DNA from: Kribbella sp. ALI-6-A
GTDB taxonomy: Bacteria; Actinomycetota; Actinomycetes; Propionibacteriales; Kribbellaceae
Assembly: GCF_001984195.1 (NCBI RefSeq)
Contig: NZ_MTQN01000010.1
Coordinates: 62,001 to 126,000, forward strand
Reading direction: 5' to 3'
DNA length: 64,000 bases
This document shows, in pieces, positions 34,102 to 42,453 of this stretch (positions within the stretch are counted from its first letter, which is position 1; the number at the start of each line of letters is the position of its first letter). Under the pieces are notes generated by a model that was given only the letters and a program-made list of their open reading frames with translations, was not told the DNA's origin and searched no databases. Both the position numbers and the translations under genes were made by a program.

Positions 34102-36483
34102 TCAGTTGAGCGCGAACAGCCGGACGCCGTCGCTGAAGATCGGGCGGCCGCCGGCCACGGCGACCGCCGGTTTGCCGCAGGTGACCTTGTCCCGCCCGGC
34201 GGCCTTGGCTGCGTCAGGACTCGCGACGATCGGCCGGGGCTGGACGCCGGTGGTGCCGATCATGACGGGAGTGCAGACGCCGTTGGGCTGGGGCATCAGC
34301 GTGACCACACGACCGTCGGGCAGCAGGCCGAAGCCGTCGCGGGGGAACGCCGGGTTCTGCAGCCGCGGCGGGACCTCGAGCAGGTGGTGCCACTGCGGCG
34401 TACCGTCGGCGGGGCTGGCCGCCGACACGTCGTACGTCTGGGGCTCGCCGGGCTCGGTGCTGGTCCGGCAGGTCACCAGGACGATCGTCGTGTGGGTCGC
34501 GGCGAGCTGTGCGTCGCAGGAGGACGCGCCGAGCCGCGGCCTCGGCGTACCGGGGACCGGGGTGGTCCACAGCATGCGGCCCTCGCCGACGTCGACCGAC
34601 CACTGGTGCAGAGTGCCGCCGGCGTCGCTGGTCCAGACCAGGCCGGAGACCTCACGGGTGTCCGGTACGGCGACCAGCTCACCGATCCAGGTGGACGGGT
34701 CCAGCTCGGCGCTGAGCTCGAACTGGATGCCCAGGTCGACGTCCCACTTCTGGTCGCCGTTGGCCAGGTCCAGGCCACGGACTTCCGCGCCGTTGCCTCC
34801 ACAGGCATCGACCACGACGGCCTGGTCGGCCAGCAGCACGCCGCGCGTCACCGCGCACTGCAGCCGGGTCCGCCAGTGGGTGGGGCTGCTCACCCCGTGT
34901 GCCACGACGTAGTTGTCCTCGGCGACGAGCAGCTGGTTGCGGTCGACCGCCAGCGCGGTGCCGTCGGTGTGGACCTCGGTCAGCACCTCACCGGTGTCCG
35001 CGTCCAGTACGGCGTACGTCGGCAGCTCGATCCCACTCGGCGCGTGGTTGCCGCCGTGCGGGAGGTGGGCGGCCAGGGTGCGGCCGTCGCTGGAGACCAG
35101 GAGGCCGCGCGAACCGTTCGAGGCCGCGTCCACGACGTCGGCGCGGGAGTACCGCCAGCGGATCTGACCGGTGGTCGCGTCGGACATCACCACGCCGTCC
35201 GGGCGGAGCTCGGCGACGCCGCCGACGGTTCCGGCGATCGCACCGGTGGCCGGGACCTCCCTGCTCCACGCGAGCTCGCCGTCCAGCTGCACCGGCATCA
35301 CACCGGCGGGCACGGTCGCAGTGGTGCTCACAGTGTTGGCTGTCTCGAGCCGGGCCTGCACGAACGGCTCACCGGCGGACACCATGATCCAGGCGAGCAC
35401 CGACGCGCAGACGACGGTCACTCCCAGGCCGAGGGCTCGCGGTGGCGACACGGCGTACGGCGGAGCCAGTCGCAGGCGGCGGGCCAGCGCCAGGAGTGCT
35501 CCGGCGATCAGGAGGGCGACCGAGGCGAGCATCAGGTACGGCCAGCGCTCACTCAGCGCGGCACCGGGCTGTGCGGCCGGCCAGCGCCACCAGCACACCC
35601 CGACGGCGACCACCCCGACGACCGAGAACAGGATCGCGGGGATGGTGATCAGCTTGGACCGGTTGCGCCGGAACCAGGCACAGGTCAGTCCGGCCGCGAC
35701 CGCCGTACCGGCGATCGGGGTCCAGACCGGGAACCCGGTGGACTCGTCCGGGGCGACCGGCCAGTGGGCGGCGGCGCCGAGGCCACGGCCCAGCAGGACC
35801 GAGGCGGCGATCACCACCCCGAGCGCTGCCCCCAGGTAGATCATCGGGATCAGCCCGGAGATCGGACGCGCCGCCTTCGGGGCCCAGCGGGCCAGCTCGC
35901 GCTCGAGGTTGGCGTGGGCGGCCTTCTCCCAGTGCTCGCGGCCGTGGCTGGTCGCGTACAGCGGGGTCTCGGCCAGGTTCTGCAGGAAGCTCATCCGGCC
36001 GCGGGCGAAGTCCCGGTCGGGGATGTGCTCGTACTCGGCCCGGATGCCGACGGCGTACTCGTCGTAGCGCTCGGCGTCGAGGCTGAGGATGCGCAGGTCG
36101 GCGTCGCACAGCACCGCGCCGTTGGCGTCACCGGGCTCGCAGTCGTGCCGGGCGGTCAGCCGGATCAGCCGGCCGATCTCGGCCACCCGGTCCGCCTCCA
36201 CGCCGTACGCCGCCAGCTCGAGCTCGGCCAGCTGCGCCGAGACCTCTTCGTTCTCGCCGGGGTCGGCCTGCGGGTCGTAGATCGCGTCGTGGAACCAGGC
36301 GGCCAGCCGGACGGTGTCGGCGTCGTCGGCCAGGTCGGCCAGTTCGTCGATGGTGGCCAGCATCTCGGCCAGGTGCCGCTGGTCGTGATAGTGGCGATGC
36401 AACTCTGCGTAGCGGGCCAGCAGGTCGTCGCCCAGCGGCTGCGCGTGCGGCAGCAGGCGATTCCACTGGTCGCGCAGGTCCAT
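34102..36483 (-). CDS. HD-hydrolase / membrane / PQQ-propeller fusion protein
   Basis: 793 residues from ATG 36483. Residues 1-200 are a COG4339-type predicted HD phosphohydrolase: HYHDQRHL (31-38), WFHDAIYD (63-70), where H65-D66 is the HD pair, and CDADLRIL (126-133). Residues 210-372 contain five membrane helices. Residues 380-793 are a beta-propeller of PQQ-type repeats (for example GVVMSDATTGQIRWRYS, AVLDADTGEVL, GLDLANGDQKWDV) lying outside the cell. An intracellular hydrolase tied to an outside propeller through the membrane looks like a signalling protein. I know no described family with this architecture. Confidence 0.9.
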   Translation of the reverse strand: MDLRDQWNRLLPHAQPLGDDLLARYAELHRHYHDQRHLAEMLATIDELADLADDADTVRLAAWFHDAIYDPQADPGENEEVSAQLAELELAAYGVEADRVAEIGRLIRLTARHDCEPGDANGAVLCDADLRILSLDAERYDEYAVGIRAEYEHIPDRDFARGRMSFLQNLAETPLYATSHGREHWEKAAHANLERELARWAPKAARPISGLIPMIYLGAALGVVIAASVLLGRGLGAAAHWPVAPDESTGFPVWTPIAGTAVAAGLTCAWFRRNRSKLITIPAILFSVVGVVAVGVCWWRWPAAQPGAALSERWPYLMLASVALLIAGALLALARRLRLAPPYAVSPPRALGLGVTVVCASVLAWIMVSAGEPFVQARLETANTVSTTATVPAGVMPVQLDGELAWSREVPATGAIAGTVGGVAELRPDGVVMSDATTGQIRWRYSRADVVDAASNGSRGLLVSSDGRTLAAHLPHGGNHAPSGIELPTYAVLDADTGEVLTEVHTDGTALAVDRNQLLVAEDNYVVAHGVSSPTHWRTRLQCAVTRGVLLADQAVVVDACGGNGAEVRGLDLANGDQKWDVDLGIQFELSAELDPSTWIGELVAVPDTREVSGLVWTSDAGGTLHQWSVDVGEGRMLWTTPVPGTPRPRLGASSCDAQLAATHTTIVLVTCRTSTEPGEPQTYDVSAASPADGTPQWHHLLEVPPRLQNPAFPRDGFGLLPDGRVVTLMPQPNGVCTPVMIGTTGVQPRPIVASPDAAKAAGRDKVTCGKPAVAVAGGRPIFSDGVRLFALN

Positions 36484-36630
36484 GGTCACCGAGTCTGACA
36501 CCCGCCAGGACCCGCGACCGACCGATCCGGGGTCCAGCGTTAGGGTCGTGGCCAAAGCGATATCGGCTCGTCACCAGACCGCTGCCCGCGCCGGGCAGGT
36601 CGGGCGCGCGGTTCGGGAACGGAGAACAGC

Positions 36631-37512
36631 ATGCGGTTCGGCCTGGTCGGCACCGGTCCCTGGGCCCGGCGGACGCACGGACCCGGTCTGCGGGCCACCG
36701 ACGGCGCCGAGCTGGTGGGCGTCTGGGGACGTGACGCAGGCAAGGCCCAGGCGTTGGCTACAGAGCTGGGGACCACCGGCTACGACGACTACGCTGAGTT
36801 ACTCGAGGTCGTTGACGCGGTGGCTTTCGCCGTTCCGCCGCGAGTGCAGGCGACGATGGCGCTGGAAGCGGCGGCCGTCGGCAAGCACCTGCTGCTGGAC
36901 AAGCCGGTGGCAGACTCGCTCGACGACGCCCGGGCACTGGCCGACGAGGTGGCGGCCGAGGGCATCGCGTCGGTGGTGTTCTTCACCGGACGGTTCCAGC
37001 CGGAGCTGCGGTCGTTCTTCGCCGAGGTGCGTGAGCGCGGCGGCTGGAAGGGCGGCTGGAGCCGGATGCTGGCGTCGCTGGATGCCCCGGGCAACCCGTA
37101 CACCGAGTCGCCGTGGCGGCGCGAGCAGCGCGGAGCGCTCTGGGACGTCGGCCCGCACGCACTGTCCAACTTGAGCGCCATGCTGGGTCCGATCGACTCC
37201 CTACGGGCAGTCGGCGGTGAAGGCGACCTGGTCCACCTGGTCCTCACCCACGAGTCCGGCGCGACCAGTACGGCGAGCCTGTCGCTGTTCGCCCCGCCGG
37301 CCGGCAGCAACTTCGAGACCGGCATTTGGGGCGAGACCGGCACGGCTCTGCTGCCGCCGACCGAGACGTCGTCGGTGGACGCCTTCGCGATCGCGGCCGG
37401 TGAGCTGGTCGCCGCTGCCGAGTCCGGTGAGCCGCACCAGATCGACGTGGCCTTCGGCACCCGAGTGGTCGAGCTGCTCGCGTCCGCCGAGTCCCAGCTC
37501 GCCCAGCACTAG
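36631..37512 (+). CDS. Gfo/Idh/MocA-family oxidoreductase
   Basis: 293 residues. Rossmann motif RFGLVGTGPWARRTHGPGL at the N-terminus; the hallmark EKP segment reads LLLDKPVADSL (D for E). The C-terminal domain holds WDVGPHALS, the typical catalytic HxxD-like position. It would act on a sugar-like substrate with NAD(P). Shares its TAG with the stop of the downstream convergent HD-propeller gene: CTAG at 37509-37512 encodes both stops. Monocistronic. Confidence 0.93.
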   Translation: MRFGLVGTGPWARRTHGPGLRATDGAELVGVWGRDAGKAQALATELGTTGYDDYAELLEVVDAVAFAVPPRVQATMALEAAAVGKHLLLDKPVADSLDDARALADEVAAEGIASVVFFTGRFQPELRSFFAEVRERGGWKGGWSRMLASLDAPGNPYTESPWRREQRGALWDVGPHALSNLSAMLGPIDSLRAVGGEGDLVHLVLTHESGATSTASLSLFAPPAGSNFETGIWGETGTALLPPTETSSVDAFAIAAGELVAAAESGEPHQIDVAFGTRVVELLASAESQLAQH

Positions 37513-39767
37513 CGCAGCGCGATGATGCTGCTGTTGCCGGAGGTCAGCAGCAGGTTGCCGACGGCCCGGATGTCGCGGCTGCAGGAGATGCCGTCGGGCA
37601 GGCGGGTCCGGCGCAGGCCGGTGCGGGAGATGGAGTTGGCGTAGCAGGCGTCGGAGCCACGGGCCAGCGAGACCACTCGGGCGTCCTCGGTGACCGCCAC
37701 CCGGGCGCGAGGGCTGACGGGTGCGGTGGTCTGCCAGGCGGTGCGGCCGGTGGCGGAATCGATCGCCGCGACGACGGTCTTGTTGTTCTCGCGGGTGGAC
37801 GGGCCGGGGCAGTCCACGACGATCAGCAGCCGCCCGGCGGGGCTGAGGAAGGTCCGGCAGGACCAGTCGCGCGGTACCGGCCAGCGCCATTTGATCTCGC
37901 CGGTGCGCGGCTCCACCGCGACCAGGGCGGCCGGCACGTTCGCCTCCTCGCCCTGCTCGGCAACGACGACCAGTCCGCCGACCACCACTGATCGGCGGAA
38001 CAGGTTGCTCGGCGACTTCCGCCACAGCTCCTTGCCGCTCGTCAGATCCAGCCCGACCATGTCGTCCGGCTGGTCGTCGCAGCTGTGCCCGAGGAACGCG
38101 ACCACGGTGTCCGGTGTCGCCGCCGCCTCGACCGACGTACAGCGGCCGGGCTCGAAGGACCACCGCTCGGTGCCGTCGGGGTCAACTCCGCGCAGCTGGT
38201 CCGCGCCCCGGCCGACTTCCTCCCGGGTGAGCAGCGGATCGGACTGCACGATCGCGTGGTCCCTGGTCCGGCCGGGCCACGCCGCTTGCCGGTGACCGGT
38301 CTCGGCGTCGAGCAGCAGGTAGCCGATGTCCGAGAACTCGGCCAGCACGTACCGCCCGTCGCCGGTCGCCGCGATGTTCGGCTTCTCGTCCGAGTCCGAC
38401 CGGCTGTACCGCCAGCGCAGCTCACCCGTCGCCGCGTCCAGCATCTCCACCGAACCGGTCTGCCGCGGCACAGCGATCCCGTACGGCGTACTGACGGCCT
38501 CCCCGGCCCCTGCCCCGGTCAGCGCCCGACTGACCCACGCGACCCGGCCGTTGAGCACCGAGCGTGGTGCTGCGCCTGGAGCGGGCGCCGGGCCTTCCAC
38601 TCGCTCGTTGGCCTCGAGCACGTAGCTCCTGGACAGCGGCTGGACGATCAGCAGCAGCACGAGGGCGATCAGCGCAGGTATGGCAAGCCAGGCCAGTTGC
38701 TGGCCGACGTTCCGGGTCGGGGTGAAGCGGGCGGCTCTGGTCCGCAGCAGGGAAGCGACCATCGCGGCGACAGCGGCGACGAGCAGCAGGAGCAGTGCGG
38801 AGATCAGCAGGGGCACTCGAAGCCCCACGCCGACCGCCGGGTTGGTCGTCGGGACCTGCGCCCAGGCTACGAGCAGTGCGGTCGTGGCGACGGCGATGAC
38901 CGTGCCGGACACGAGCTTGGCTCGTTGGCTGTTGCTGCGGGCACTGCGGAACAGCAGTGGGGCCGCGATGAAGGAGAAGACCGCCAGGCCGATCGGAGGC
39001 CAGCCCGACTCGACGTCGACCACCGGGACCTGCCAAGGAGCACCGGCCGCGGCGATCGCCACCACGACGGCTGCGATCGCGCCGAACGTCGCGGCGGCCG
39101 CCAGCGCGGCCTGTTGCCAGCCGCGCCAAGGAGCCGGGAGCTCGCTGTCGAGCCCGGCCAGCTCGGTCTCCAGGTTGACCCGCGCGACCGCGCCCATCCG
39201 TTGCCGGGCGAGCTGGGTCCGGTAGAGGTGTCCGTCGAGCAGCGCCCGGACTTCGTCGTACCGGCGGGCCATCGCGAGGGTCCGCTCGCCGGCGTCCCGG
39301 CGTACTTCGGCAGCGTGGGCGGCGTAGCGGCTGGGGTCCGTGGCCAGGACGGAGTTCACCGCGTCCAGCAGGACGTCGCCGTTCGCGTCGCGGCGGGGCG
39401 GCGCGTAGGAGTCGGTCGGTGGTGTCGCCAGGACGCCGGTCAGGCGAACCAGGCGGGCGACCTCGGCGATCCGGATCGGGGCCACGCCGTACTGGGGCAG
39501 CAGCTGCTCGGCCAGACGGGCGGAGGCTTCGGCGTCCTCGCGCGCGTCACCGCCGGGCTCGTGCACCGCGCGGTGGAACCAGGCGGCCAGCCGGACGGAG
39601 GTCGGGTCGGTGCTTAACTGCAGCAGCGAGTCCAGTGCGGACAGCACGGTGTCGAGGTAGTGGTCGCGGTAGGCGCGGCGATTGCGTCCGACATACCTGG
39701 CGATCAGATCGTCGGCCAACGCCTCGGAGCCGGGGATCGGCTCGTTCCATCGCTCGCGCAGGGCCAC
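37509..39767 (-). CDS. Paralogue of HD-membrane-propeller protein with degenerate HD site
   Basis: 752 residues from GTG 39767, chosen because VALRERWNEPIPG aligns with the N-terminus of its paralogue (MDLRDQWNRLL). The layout is the same: HD-like helical domain (1-220), five membrane helices (about 225-390), propeller (about 395-752, with SVEMLDAATGELRWRYS, VGLDLTSGKELWRKS). The HD site is lost: WFHDAIYD is WFHRAVHE here, and HYHDQRHL is RAYRDHYL, with three His replaced. So it is probably a non-catalytic partner of the first copy. Sequence identity in the membrane part is low. Confidence 0.88.
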   Translation of the reverse strand: MALRERWNEPIPGSEALADDLIARYVGRNRRAYRDHYLDTVLSALDSLLQLSTDPTSVRLAAWFHRAVHEPGGDAREDAEASARLAEQLLPQYGVAPIRIAEVARLVRLTGVLATPPTDSYAPPRRDANGDVLLDAVNSVLATDPSRYAAHAAEVRRDAGERTLAMARRYDEVRALLDGHLYRTQLARQRMGAVARVNLETELAGLDSELPAPWRGWQQAALAAAATFGAIAAVVVAIAAAGAPWQVPVVDVESGWPPIGLAVFSFIAAPLLFRSARSNSQRAKLVSGTVIAVATTALLVAWAQVPTTNPAVGVGLRVPLLISALLLLLVAAVAAMVASLLRTRAARFTPTRNVGQQLAWLAIPALIALVLLLIVQPLSRSYVLEANERVEGPAPAPGAAPRSVLNGRVAWVSRALTGAGAGEAVSTPYGIAVPRQTGSVEMLDAATGELRWRYSRSDSDEKPNIAATGDGRYVLAEFSDIGYLLLDAETGHRQAAWPGRTRDHAIVQSDPLLTREEVGRGADQLRGVDPDGTERWSFEPGRCTSVEAAATPDTVVAFLGHSCDDQPDDMVGLDLTSGKELWRKSPSNLFRRSVVVGGLVVVAEQGEEANVPAALVAVEPRTGEIKWRWPVPRDWSCRTFLSPAGRLLIVVDCPGPSTRENNKTVVAAIDSATGRTAWQTTAPVSPRARVAVTEDARVVSLARGSDACYANSISRTGLRRTRLPDGISCSRDIRAVGNLLLTSGNSSIIALR

Positions 39768-39868
39768 CACCGCCACAGTCTGCCAGCCGCCCGCCCACGT
39801 CCGCGCCTCGATCCGTGCACCGCTGCCTTGCGGTTGCGGATCGACTGCCGCACGCGCTGGGGCTGCGG

Positions 39869-40192
39869 CTAGTGCTTGGCTGCCAGCACTCCGTCGAGCA
39901 GGCCGGGGTAGAGGGCGTCCAGGTCGTCTCGCCGCAGCTTGCTGATCCGGCGGGTGCCTTCGGTCCGCGTCGTCAATACGCCGGCCTCGCGCAGCGTGCG
40001 CAGGTGGTGGGCCCGGGTCGACGCGGTCACCGGCAGCTCCAGCTCTCCGCACGCGATGCCCTCGGGAACGCCGGCCAGCGCGCGCACGATGGTCAACCGG
40101 ACCGGCTCGCCGAGCGCCTGCAGCACGGCGTCCACCCGGATCTCGCCGCGGTCGGGCTGCGGAAGCTGCTTCGAGGTGCTCACGCCGCCCAT
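39869..40192 (-). CDS. ArsR-family transcriptional regulator
   Basis: 107 residues from ATG 40192; GTG at 40183 is an alternative. Winged helix: VLQALGEPVRLTIVRALAGVPEGIACGELELP and STRAHHLRTLREAGVLTTR. No cysteine metal site beyond a single Cys, so it may sense something other than metal. Divergent from the MFS gene with three palindromes between, so it probably represses the transporter. Confidence 0.92.
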   Translation of the reverse strand: MGGVSTSKQLPQPDRGEIRVDAVLQALGEPVRLTIVRALAGVPEGIACGELELPVTASTRAHHLRTLREAGVLTTRTEGTRRISKLRRDDLDALYPGLLDGVLAAKH

Positions 40193-40203
40193 AGTACGAC
40201 GCC

Positions 40204-40253
40204 CGTCGAAGTTCGACGAAGATCGTAGTACGATCCTCATCGAACTACTTCGA
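40204..40253. promoter_or_regulatory. Three palindromes between arsR-type and MFS genes
   Basis: Site 1: CGTCGAA-G-TTCGACG (40204-40218). Site 2: GATCGTA-G-TACGATC (40221-40235). Site 3: TCGAA-CTAC-TTCGA (40240-40253). Sites 1 and 3 share the half-site TCGAA and site 2 is different, so two proteins or two modes may be involved. Confidence 0.8.
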
Positions 40254-40272
40254 CCTGTGGAGGGGCCAACTG

Positions 40273-41460
40273 ATGTCCGCACGCATCTACCTGCTGGCCG
40301 GCGGAGCTTTCGCCGTCGGCACGAGCGCGTACGTCGTGTCCGGAGTGCTGCCGGCGGTCAGTTCCGAGCTGCACGTCTCGCTGACCGCCGCGGGCCAGCT
40401 CGCGACCGCCTTCGCGCTCTCGTACGCCGTGGGTGCGCCGCTGCTGTCCACGCTGACCGGCCGGTGGGAGCGCCGCACGCTGCTGATCGCGGCGCTGCTG
40501 CTGGCGGCGCTGGGCAACCTGATCGCCGCGGTGGCGACCACCTATCCGCTGCTGATCGTCGGCCGGGTGGTGGCGGCGCTCGGTGCCGCCGCCTACACGC
40601 CGGCGGCGACCTTGTTCGCCACCGGGTTTCTGCCGCCGAGTGAGCGAGGGCGAGCGGTCGCTGTCGTGTTCGGTGGGTTGACCTTCGCGCTCGTGCTCGG
40701 CGTACCGGCGGGCAGTCTGCTCGGTGGCAGCTTGGGGTACCGCGGGGTGTTCGCGCTGATCGCAGGGGTCGCCGCGTTGTTCGCCGTGGCGGTGCGGCTG
40801 GCGCTGCCGCGGGTCGAGGCGCCGGCGGCGGTGAGTCTGCGGGAGCGGTTCGCCGGTGTGACGGACCGGCGGGTGCAGACCGTGCTGGTGATGACCGTGC
40901 TCGGAGTGCTCGGCACGATGAGTGTCTACATCTACGTGGTGCCGCTGCTGGACAAGACGGCTCACCTGCACGGTGGCGTGGTCGGCGTACTGCTGCTGGT
41001 CTACGGACTGGGCGCCGTACTGGGCAACTGGCTCGGCGGGCGGGCGACGGACCGGTACGGCAGCCTGCGGACGCTGACGGTGACGATGATCGGCTTCGTA
41101 GTGGTGGTCGCGACGCTGTCGCTGACCGCGGTGAACGCCGGTGGGGCCGCCGTCGCGCTGTTCGTCTGGAGCGTGTTCACCTGGGCGTTCAACCCGCCGA
41201 TCCAGAACCTGCTGCTGGAGATGGCGTCCGGTGGAGGCCTGCTGCTCGCGCTGAACGCATCGGCGATCTACTTGGGCGCCGGGCTGTCGGCGATCGTCGG
41301 GGGCGTGGTGATCAACCTGTTCGGAGTGGAGTTGCTGCCGCCGATCGCCGCCGTGCTGGGGCTGATCGTGCTCGGGCTGGTGTTCGTACTGCGCCGGAAC
41401 CCGGAACTGCAGCAGGTGGAGCACCTGGACGAAGGAGCAGTTCCCGCTCTGGCGGACTGA
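40273..41460 (+). CDS. MFS drug/sugar transporter
   Basis: 395 residues, twelve membrane helices, beginning SARIYLLAGGAFAVGTSAYVV. Motif A-like stretch between helices 2 and 3 reads LSTLTGRWERRTLL, and the second half has GGRATDRYGSLRTL. The N-terminal helix 1 (GTSAYVVSGVLPAVS) is typical of the AraJ/YdhP/arabinose-efflux group. An ArsR-type gene with palindromes controls it, so it probably exports a toxic compound. Preceded by TGGAGGGG. Confidence 0.93.
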   Translation: MSARIYLLAGGAFAVGTSAYVVSGVLPAVSSELHVSLTAAGQLATAFALSYAVGAPLLSTLTGRWERRTLLIAALLLAALGNLIAAVATTYPLLIVGRVVAALGAAAYTPAATLFATGFLPPSERGRAVAVVFGGLTFALVLGVPAGSLLGGSLGYRGVFALIAGVAALFAVAVRLALPRVEAPAAVSLRERFAGVTDRRVQTVLVMTVLGVLGTMSVYIYVVPLLDKTAHLHGGVVGVLLLVYGLGAVLGNWLGGRATDRYGSLRTLTVTMIGFVVVVATLSLTAVNAGGAAVALFVWSVFTWAFNPPIQNLLLEMASGGGLLLALNASAIYLGAGLSAIVGGVVINLFGVELLPPIAAVLGLIVLGLVFVLRRNPELQQVEHLDEGAVPALAD

Positions 41461-41464
41461 TCCC

Positions 41465-41524
41465 TTGACACCCGCTCGGCTCTGACGCAACCATTCATCG
41501 ACCCCGCCCTTCGATGAATGGTTG
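41465..41524 (+). promoter_or_regulatory. MurR-type gene promoter with 14-bp inverted repeat
   Basis: TTGACA (41465-41470) is followed by a perfect repeat CAACCATTCATCGA (41488-41501) and its complement (41511-41524), separated by 9 bases. The -10 region falls within the left arm. It fits autorepression by the MurR/RpiR protein. Confidence 0.8.
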
Positions 41525-41528
41525 TTTC

Positions 41529-42419
41529 ATGTCCGAAGCCTCTGCCGTTGGTGTCGTCGACGTCGCCGACCGGGTCCGGGCGACGCTGCCGCGGCTGACG
41601 GGCGCACTGCGGCTGGTGGCGGACTTCGTGCTCGCCGAACCGGCCACTGCCGCCGAGCTGTCGACGGCCGCGCTGGCCGAGCGGGCGGGGGTGTCGCAGG
41701 CGAGCGTGACCCGGTTCGCGCAGGCCGTCGGGCTGTCCAGTCACCAGCAGCTGCGGATCGCGCTGGCCCGGCAGCTCGGGCGCGCGGCGGTTCCGGGCTG
41801 GAGCACCGATCTCGGACCGGTGATCGCCGACGACGACACCGTGGGCCGGGTCGCGACCGTCGTGGCGAACGCCGACATCCGCGCGATCACCCAGACCGTC
41901 GACCAGCTCGACCTGGAGGCGCTCGACCGGGCCGCGCACGCGCTCGCCGACGCCCGCCGGATCGACGTGTACGGCGTGGGCGGCAGCTCGACGATCGCCG
42001 CCGAGCTGGAGATGCGGCTGTTCCGGATCGGGGCGCAGGTCCGGGCCTGGCCGGAGGTGCACGGCGCGGCCACGTCGGCGGCGCTGCTGACCGGGCAGGA
42101 CGCCGTGGTGGCGATCTCGCACTCCGGAGCGACCGCGGAGGTGCTGGAGCCGGTCGAGCTGGCCCACGATCGCGGCGCGACAGTCGTCGCCATCACCAGC
42201 GACCCCCGCTCGCCATTGGCCGCCGTGGCCGACGAGGTGCTCGGCACCGCCGTACTCGAAACCTCCTTCCGCAGTGGCGGTCTGGCCGCGCGCCACTCGC
42301 AGCTGGTCGTCACCGACTGCCTCTACATCCGGGTCGCCCAACTCACCTCCGCCCGAGCCGCCCGGTCCATCGAGCTCACCGAAGACATCAGCACCCGCCA
42401 CACCCGCCGCCGTCGCTGA
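41529..42419 (+). CDS. MurR/RpiR-family transcriptional regulator
   Basis: 296 residues from ATG 41529; an upstream ATG at 41514 lies inside the operator arm, so I prefer the internal one. HTH part: ALAERAGVSQASVTRFAQAVGLSSHQQLRIAL. The C-terminal half is a sugar isomerase (SIS) domain, with VYGVGGSSTIAAELEMRLFRIG and VVAISHSGATAEVLEPVELAHDRGATVVAITS, that binds a phosphosugar. It lies 34 bases upstream of the GH20 gene, so it likely controls glycan breakdown. Confidence 0.94.
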   Translation: MSEASAVGVVDVADRVRATLPRLTGALRLVADFVLAEPATAAELSTAALAERAGVSQASVTRFAQAVGLSSHQQLRIALARQLGRAAVPGWSTDLGPVIADDDTVGRVATVVANADIRAITQTVDQLDLEALDRAAHALADARRIDVYGVGGSSTIAAELEMRLFRIGAQVRAWPEVHGAATSAALLTGQDAVVAISHSGATAEVLEPVELAHDRGATVVAITSDPRSPLAAVADEVLGTAVLETSFRSGGLAARHSQLVVTDCLYIRVAQLTSARAARSIELTEDISTRHTRRRR

Positions 42420-42453
42420 AGCCGGCCACCTCACCCCTCCCGAGGAGCCCCAG

